Assembly: GCA_035316005.1 (NCBI GenBank) | Contig: DATFXK010000017.1 | Span: forward strand, 1-37,619 | Reading direction: 5' to 3' | Source of the DNA: JALZAA01 sp035316005 | Lineage (GTDB): Bacteria; Actinomycetota; Acidimicrobiia; IMCC26256; JACDBD01 | Length of the DNA stretch: 37,619 nt | Shown here: one piece after another, positions 33,104 to 37,619 of the stretch | Numbering within the stretch: the stretch's first letter is position 1 | Layout of the letters: each line of letters opens with the position of its first letter | Position numbers and translations under genes: made by a program | The notes under the pieces: model-generated | Database searches by the model: none | Told to the model about the DNA's origin: nothing | The model's input: the letters and a program-made list of their open reading frames with translations, nothing else

Positions 33104-34287
33104 CGCTGCGCATCCACGACACGGCGCAGCGGGAGCTCGTCCCCTTCGAAGCGGGGCCCGTGGTCCGCATGTACGTATGCGGCATCACGCCCTACGACTC
33201 GACGCACCTCGGACACGCCGCGACCTACATCACCTACGACCTGCTCACGCGACGCCTGGAAGAGCTCGGGCACGAGGTGCGCATGGTGCGCAACGTCACC
33301 GACGTGGACGACTCGATCCTGCCCAAGGCACGTGAGCTGGGTGTCGACTACCTGGAGCTCGCCGACGCCGAGCTGGCCCGCTTCCAGGCCGACATGGACG
33401 CGCTCGGCATGCGCCCGCCGGCCGCCGAGCCGCGCGCCACCGAGGCCATCGACGGGATGATCGAGATGGCGACGGAACTCCTCGAGTCCGAACACGCGTA
33501 CCTCACGCACGGCACCGTGTACTTCGACGTCTCCACGTTCCCGCGTTACGGCGAGCTCTCGCACTACTCGCTCGAGCACATGATCCGGCTGGCGCGGGCG
33601 CGCGGCGGGAACCCCGACGACCCGCACCGGCGGGCGCCCCTCGACTTCATCCTGTGGCAGCCGTCGGAATCCGGTGAGCCGGCGTGGCGGGCGCCCTTCG
33701 GCGTGGGCCGTCCCGGATGGCATCTCGAATGCTCGGTCATGTCGAGAGAGGCCCTCGGCCCCACGCTCGACCTGCATGGCGGTGGGACCGACCTGATCTT
33801 CCCGCATCACGAGTGCGAGATCGCCCAGAGCGAGTCGATCACCGGCGAGACGTTTTCGCGGCACTGGATGCACTCGGCGATGGTCAGCTACGAGGGCGAG
33901 AAGATGTCGAAGTCACTTGGGAACCTCGTGTTCGTGAGCGACCTGCTGAAGACCGCCGACCCGCGCGCGATCCGGCTCGCGCTCATGCGTCACCACTACC
34001 GGGCCGGGTTCGAGTGGCACGACACCGACCTCGACGAGGGCAACGCGCTGCTGCACCGGCTGCTCGCAGCGGCCGAACGGCCTGACGGCGCCGACCCCCG
34101 CCCGTTCGCAGAGCGAGTCCGCAGCGCGCTCGACGCCGACCTCGACGCACCCAGGGCGCTCGAAGCCCTCGACGACCTCGCCAGCGCCATCCTTTCGGGC
34201 GGCACGGACAGCACCGCGCCCGCAGCGCTCCGCGAGCTCGGCAACCTTGTCGGCGTCGACCTCCGCAAGCCGCTCGAGCACCGCTAG
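33100..34287 (+). CDS. mshC: Cysteine:glucosaminyl inositol ligase MshC (mycothiol synthesis)
   Basis: MshC joins Cys to GlcN-inositol in mycothiol synthesis and is a relative of cysteinyl-tRNA synthetase. The 395-residue product lacks the C-terminal tRNA-binding region of CysRS. Its active-site block is MYVCGITPYDSTHLGHAATY; true CysRS has CGPTVYD and HIGHA. H36-L-G-H39 and K268-M-S-K-S are intact. Zinc ligands are Cys27, the Cys in GWHLECSV, and His in FPHHECEIA. The block ALMRHHYRAGFEWHDTDLDE is also MshC-like. GTG 33100 is coupled to the gene before it. Confidence 0.9.
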   Translation: MTLRIHDTAQRELVPFEAGPVVRMYVCGITPYDSTHLGHAATYITYDLLTRRLEELGHEVRMVRNVTDVDDSILPKARELGVDYLELADAELARFQADMDALGMRPPAAEPRATEAIDGMIEMATELLESEHAYLTHGTVYFDVSTFPRYGELSHYSLEHMIRLARARGGNPDDPHRRAPLDFILWQPSESGEPAWRAPFGVGRPGWHLECSVMSREALGPTLDLHGGGTDLIFPHHECEIAQSESITGETFSRHWMHSAMVSYEGEKMSKSLGNLVFVSDLLKTADPRAIRLALMRHHYRAGFEWHDTDLDEGNALLHRLLAAAERPDGADPRPFAERVRSALDADLDAPRALEALDDLASAILSGGTDSTAPAALRELGNLVGVDLRKPLEHR

Positions 34288-34293
34288 CGCGCG

Positions 34294-35457
34294 CTACGAG
34301 CCCTTGTAGTTGAGAATCTCGCGCATGGTGTGCTCCGCCGCGACCAAGTCCGCCTGGTCTGCCATCACCTGCGCGAGGTCCTTGTAGGCCCCGGGGATCT
34401 CGTCGAGCAGCGCGCCGGCCCGGTCGCGATTCCATGCCTTGCCCTGCATCTGGTCGCGCAGCTCGTTCACGGTGAATCGCTTCTTCGCCTGACGGCGACT
34501 GTGCCGCCGGCCCGCACCGTGCGCGCATGACTCGTAGCTGGCCGGGTTCCCCAACCCGCGCACGACATGAATGTCGTTGCCCATCGAGCCTGGGATCACG
34601 CCACGGTCGTCGGTGCGGGCCCGAATGGCTCCCTTCCTCGTGATCCACAACTCTCGGCCATCGTGTGTCTCTCGAGCTGAATAGTTGTGATGGCAGTTGA
34701 TGCGCTGGACTTCTGACCCGGTGCTGACGAAGGCAAACAGCTCGTCGAGCAGCACGTCCATCATCTGTTCGCGGTTGGCGCGGGCGTAGTCCTGGGCCCA
34801 GAGCATGTCGGACACATAGCTCTCGAACTCGCTCGCATCCTCCGAGAAGTACGCGAGGTCGCGATCCTCGAGATGCACGTTGGCTCGCTGCGCGAGCTTC
34901 CGCGCCCGATCGATGTGATCAGTCGCGAGCTCGTTGCCGATGCCGCGGCTCCCGGAGTGCACCACAGCCCACACTCGCTCGCGCTCGTCCACCGCGACAC
35001 AGGCAAAGTGGTTGCCCGCTCCGAGAGTGCCGAGCTGGCTGACGGTCTTCTCCTCTTGCTTCGGCGAGAAGTCGCGGACAGGGGGGTGGTCGTCGAGCCA
35101 CGCCTGCCCGGGCCCAGCGCGCTTGCCGTGACCCTTCCCGACGCCGGCCGGGATGGCGCGCTCGATCCTCGGCAGCAGCGGATCGAGATCGTCGGGCAGG
35201 TCTGATCGGGTGAGATCGGTTTCCACCGCGATCATCCCGCACCCGATGTCGACGCCGACGGCGGCGGGGATGATGGCGTCCCGCGTGGGGATCACGGAGC
35301 CGACGGTGGCGCCGATGCCGAGGTGCGCGTCGGGCATGAGCGCGACGTGCCCGTAGACGATCGGCAGGCGGGCCGTGCGGCGAGCCTGCGCGAGCGTCTG
35401 CTCGTCGAGCTCCGACGCCCACGACAGCAGCTTCGGCGCGACCTCCTTCGGGGGCAT
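34294..35457 (-). CDS. rtcB: RtcB-family RNA-splicing ligase
   Basis: RtcB joins RNA ends with 2',3'-cyclic phosphate or 3'-phosphate to 5'-OH ends, using GTP and Mn. From ATG 35457 the product has 387 residues (TTG 35481 would add eight). Landmarks are VALMPDAHLGIGATVGSVIP, the metal-site VGVDIGCGMIAVETDL, LGTLGAGNHFACV, VVHSGSRGIGNELA, NCHHNY and ESCAHGAGRRHSRRQAKKRF; His313 in the last is the expected guanylated residue. No archease or RtcA gene is next to it. In bacteria its role is RNA repair or is not known. It is divergent from thrS. Confidence 0.93.
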   Translation of the reverse strand: MPPKEVAPKLLSWASELDEQTLAQARRTARLPIVYGHVALMPDAHLGIGATVGSVIPTRDAIIPAAVGVDIGCGMIAVETDLTRSDLPDDLDPLLPRIERAIPAGVGKGHGKRAGPGQAWLDDHPPVRDFSPKQEEKTVSQLGTLGAGNHFACVAVDERERVWAVVHSGSRGIGNELATDHIDRARKLAQRANVHLEDRDLAYFSEDASEFESYVSDMLWAQDYARANREQMMDVLLDELFAFVSTGSEVQRINCHHNYSARETHDGRELWITRKGAIRARTDDRGVIPGSMGNDIHVVRGLGNPASYESCAHGAGRRHSRRQAKKRFTVNELRDQMQGKAWNRDRAGALLDEIPGAYKDLAQVMADQADLVAAEHTMREILNYKGS

Positions 35458-35506
35458 GTGTGCATTGTCGCGTTGCGGCAAAGATCGAAGGGCCGAAAAG
35501 GGCTGC

Positions 35507-35515
35507 TGATATCGT
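35507..35515 (+). promoter_or_regulatory. Extended -10 promoter of thrS
   Basis: TGA-TATCGT (35507-35515) fits an extended -10 (TGN plus TAnnnT). The transcript would start near 35522, only a few bases before the thrS ATG at 35526. No convincing -35 is seen at 17 bases. Confidence 0.45.
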
Positions 35516-35525
35516 CGCCGGGAAG

Positions 35526-37508
35526 ATGAGCCCGGCCGACACGGTCCACATCAAGCTGCCCGACGGCTCCGAGCGCGAGTACCCGCGGGGCGTTACCGCA
35601 GCGGAGATCGCCCAGTCGATCGGGAAGCGGCTCGCCAAGGACGCGATCGCGGGCAAGGTGGACGGGGACTGGGTCGACCTGGACCGCCCGATCGACCACG
35701 ACGCCGCCGTCACCGTCATCACGCCCGACACCGCCGACGGCCGCGAGGTGCTGCGCCACTCGACGGCGCACGTGATGGCCCAGGCCGTGACGGATCTCTT
35801 CTCCGGGGCGCGCTACGCCATCGGGCCGGCCATCGCCGACGGCTTCTATTACGACTTCGAGCTGCCCGGCGACCGGCACTTCACGGAGGACGACCTTGGC
35901 CGCATCGAAGAGCGCATGCGCGAGATCGTCGCCGCCGACGAGCCGTTCGTACGCGAGGAGGTGAACCGCGACGAGGGCCTGCGCCTGTTCGCCGACCAGC
36001 CGTACAAGATCGAGATCATCGAACGGGTCGATCCCGAGGACGCCTCCGAGGTCGGCGAAGGCTCGGTCATCTCGGTGTACCGGAACCCACACCGCGACGG
36101 ACAAGGCGCGTTCGTCGACCTGTGCCGCGGTCCGCACGTCCCGAGCACCAAGCGACTCGGCGCGTTCAAGCTGATGCGCGTCGCCGGTGCCTACTGGCGC
36201 GGCGACGAGAAGCGCCCGATGCTCCAGCGCATCTACGGCACGGCCTGGGAGTCGCAGGCCGCGCTCGACGCGTACCTCCACCAGCTCGAAGAGGCGGAGC
36301 GGCGCGACCACCGCAAGCTCGGCGTGGAGCTCGACCTCTTCTCCTTCCCGGGCGAGATCGGTTCCGGCCTGGCGGTGTTCCATCCGAAGGGCGGCACGGT
36401 CCGGCGGATCATGGAGGACTACTCCCGGGAGCGTCACGTCGAGGCCGGCTACGAGTTCGTGACATCGCCGCACATCGCCAAGGAGGACTTGTTCCAGACC
36501 TCGGGCCATCTGGAGTGGTTTGCCGAGGGGATGTTCCCGCCGATGGAGCTGGACGAAGGCACTCGGTACTACCTCAAGCCGATGAACTGCCCGTTCCACA
36601 TCCTCATCTACCAGAGCCAGCTGCGCTCGTACCGCGACCTGCCTCTGCGCCTGTTCGAGTTCGGCACCGTCTACCGGTACGAGCGCTCCGGTGTCGTCCA
36701 CGGCCTCACGCGGGTGCGCGGGATGACGCAGGACGACGCGCACATCTTCTGCACGAAGGAGCAGCTGGCGGGCGAGCTCGAGTCGACGCTGCGGTTCGTC
36801 CTCGACCTCCTGAAGGACTTCGGGCTGACCGACTTCTACCTCGAGCTCTCCACGAAACCCGAAGGGAAGGCGATCGGGAGCGACGAGGAGTGGGAAGAGG
36901 GCACCGAGATCCTGCGCCGAGCAGCCGTGAAGATGAACCTCGAGGTTGTCCTCGACGAAGGCGGCGGCGCGTTCTACGGGCCGAAGATCTCCGTGCAGAC
37001 ACGCGATGCGATCGGCCGGACGTGGCAGATGTCGACGATCCAGGCCGACTTCCAGGAACCGCAGCGATTCGACCTCACCTACGTCGGCGCCGACAACGAG
37101 CGCCACCGGCCGATCATGATCCACCGTGCATTGTTCGGGTCGATCGAGCGCTTTTTCGCGATCCTGCTCGAGCACTACGCCGGGGCGTTCCCCGTGTGGC
37201 TCGCGCCGGTGCAGGTGACCGTGCTGCCGGTTGCCGACCGCCACGAGGCGTACGCCTTCCGGATCGCCGACCGCCTGCAGGCCGAAGGGTTCCGTGCCGA
37301 GCTCGTGGACGCAGCCGGCGACTCGCTGCGGGCCCGGATCCGGCGCGCCAAGCTCGAGAAGGTTCCGTGCGTCCTCGTCGTCGGCGACGAGGACGCGGAC
37401 GGCGGGACGGTGGGCGTGAATCGCCGGGGCAGCGACCAGCCCGAGCGCGGCGTACGCATCGATGACTTCGTCGAGCGCCTGGCGGTCGACGTCGCGGAAC
37501 GGCGGTGA
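35526..37508 (+). CDS. thrS: Threonyl-tRNA synthetase
   Basis: ThrRS is the class II enzyme that charges tRNA-Thr. From ATG 35526 the product has 660 residues; the frame is open back to 35460, but the first 22 codons overlap the rtcB start and lack similarity. Domains in order are TGS (HIKLPDGSEREYPRGVTAAE), the N2 editing domain (HSTAHVMAQAVTDLF), the catalytic domain with MNCPFH, RYERSGVVHGLTRVRGMTQD, and YVGADNERHRPIMIHRALFG, and an anticodon-binding end (VWLAPVQVTVLPVADRHEAY). The zinc ligands Cys, His and His are in place. It is followed by a HIT gene in a GTGA overlap. Confidence 0.97.
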   Translation: MSPADTVHIKLPDGSEREYPRGVTAAEIAQSIGKRLAKDAIAGKVDGDWVDLDRPIDHDAAVTVITPDTADGREVLRHSTAHVMAQAVTDLFSGARYAIGPAIADGFYYDFELPGDRHFTEDDLGRIEERMREIVAADEPFVREEVNRDEGLRLFADQPYKIEIIERVDPEDASEVGEGSVISVYRNPHRDGQGAFVDLCRGPHVPSTKRLGAFKLMRVAGAYWRGDEKRPMLQRIYGTAWESQAALDAYLHQLEEAERRDHRKLGVELDLFSFPGEIGSGLAVFHPKGGTVRRIMEDYSRERHVEAGYEFVTSPHIAKEDLFQTSGHLEWFAEGMFPPMELDEGTRYYLKPMNCPFHILIYQSQLRSYRDLPLRLFEFGTVYRYERSGVVHGLTRVRGMTQDDAHIFCTKEQLAGELESTLRFVLDLLKDFGLTDFYLELSTKPEGKAIGSDEEWEEGTEILRRAAVKMNLEVVLDEGGGAFYGPKISVQTRDAIGRTWQMSTIQADFQEPQRFDLTYVGADNERHRPIMIHRALFGSIERFFAILLEHYAGAFPVWLAPVQVTVLPVADRHEAYAFRIADRLQAEGFRAELVDAAGDSLRARIRRAKLEKVPCVLVVGDEDADGGTVGVNRRGSDQPERGVRIDDFVERLAVDVAERR

Positions 37509-37619
37509 CGCTCGAGCGGGTGTGGGCGGGCTGGCGGGCCGCGTACGTCACCAGCGCGGCGACGACGCCGCCCGGTGGCCCGGCCGAGTGTCTGTTCTGC
37601 GCGCTGGCGAAGACACGAG
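37505..37619 (+). CDS. HIT-family nucleotide hydrolase/transferase, 5' part only
   Basis: Only the first 38 codons are inside the window. The start GTG 37505 overlaps the thrS stop. The visible part, TLERVWAGWRAAYV and then ECLFCALAK, matches the N-terminus of actinobacterial HIT-domain proteins (Ap4A phosphorylase type), where a W-x-x-W-R segment and a C-x-x-C pair precede the HIT core. The thrS-HIT gene order is also that of Mycobacterium, where pgsA follows. The HIT triad would lie beyond the window end. Confidence 0.75.
   Translation, partial: MTLERVWAGWRAAYVTSAATTPPGGPAECLFCALAKTR

Overview
The window is very high in G+C and reads as a core chromosomal region of an actinobacterium (Actinomycetota). 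The evidence is a division and cell wall (dcw) cluster without ftsA that carries sepF, yggT and divIVA after ftsZ, a mycothiol ligase (mshC), two F420-type oxidoreductases, many GTG/TTG starts with GTGA/ATGA overlaps, and promoters that appear to give leaderless mRNAs. A deep-branching class such as Acidimicrobiia would fit, but that placement is inference. No transposase, phage gene, CRISPR array, rRNA or tRNA gene was seen.

Layout. Bases 1-229 are non-coding and rich in GC inverted repeats. Bases 230-20039 hold the dcw cluster on the + strand: mraZ, (structured leader), rsmH, ftsL, ftsI, murE, murF, mraY, murD, ftsW, murG, murC, murB, ftsQ, ftsZ, pgeF, yggS, sepF, yggT, divIVA. From rsmH to ftsQ the genes overlap or nearly touch and look like one transcript. 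A good promoter lies in the gap before ftsZ, and weaker ones lie before sepF and divIVA. Together these genes make UDP-MurNAc-pentapeptide and lipid II, and build the divisome and the tip-growth scaffold.

Bases 20064-23189 (minus) encode a long, type 2 isoleucyl-tRNA synthetase whose class I signature reads GIHH instead of HxGH. Divergent from it are a DUF167 gene, a DksA-type protein with a histone-H1-like lysine-rich tail, lspA and an RluD-type pseudouridine synthase. An Rrf2 regulator (minus) lies back to back with a phosphodiesterase-family gene, followed by dnaE1 with its own promoter and a leader carrying DnaA-box-like sites. After dnaE come a small membrane protein and an F420-type LLM oxidoreductase (both minus), then an NpdG-like F420:NADP reductase coupled to mshC (plus). 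rtcB (minus) is back to back with thrS (plus), and the window ends inside a HIT-family gene.

Most genes are housekeeping. I found no wholly new system. The items most worth a second look are the altered IleRS signature, the structured RNA leader before rsmH, the MraZ operator lying over its own promoter, the H1-tailed DksA with an incomplete zinc finger, and the dnaE leader.
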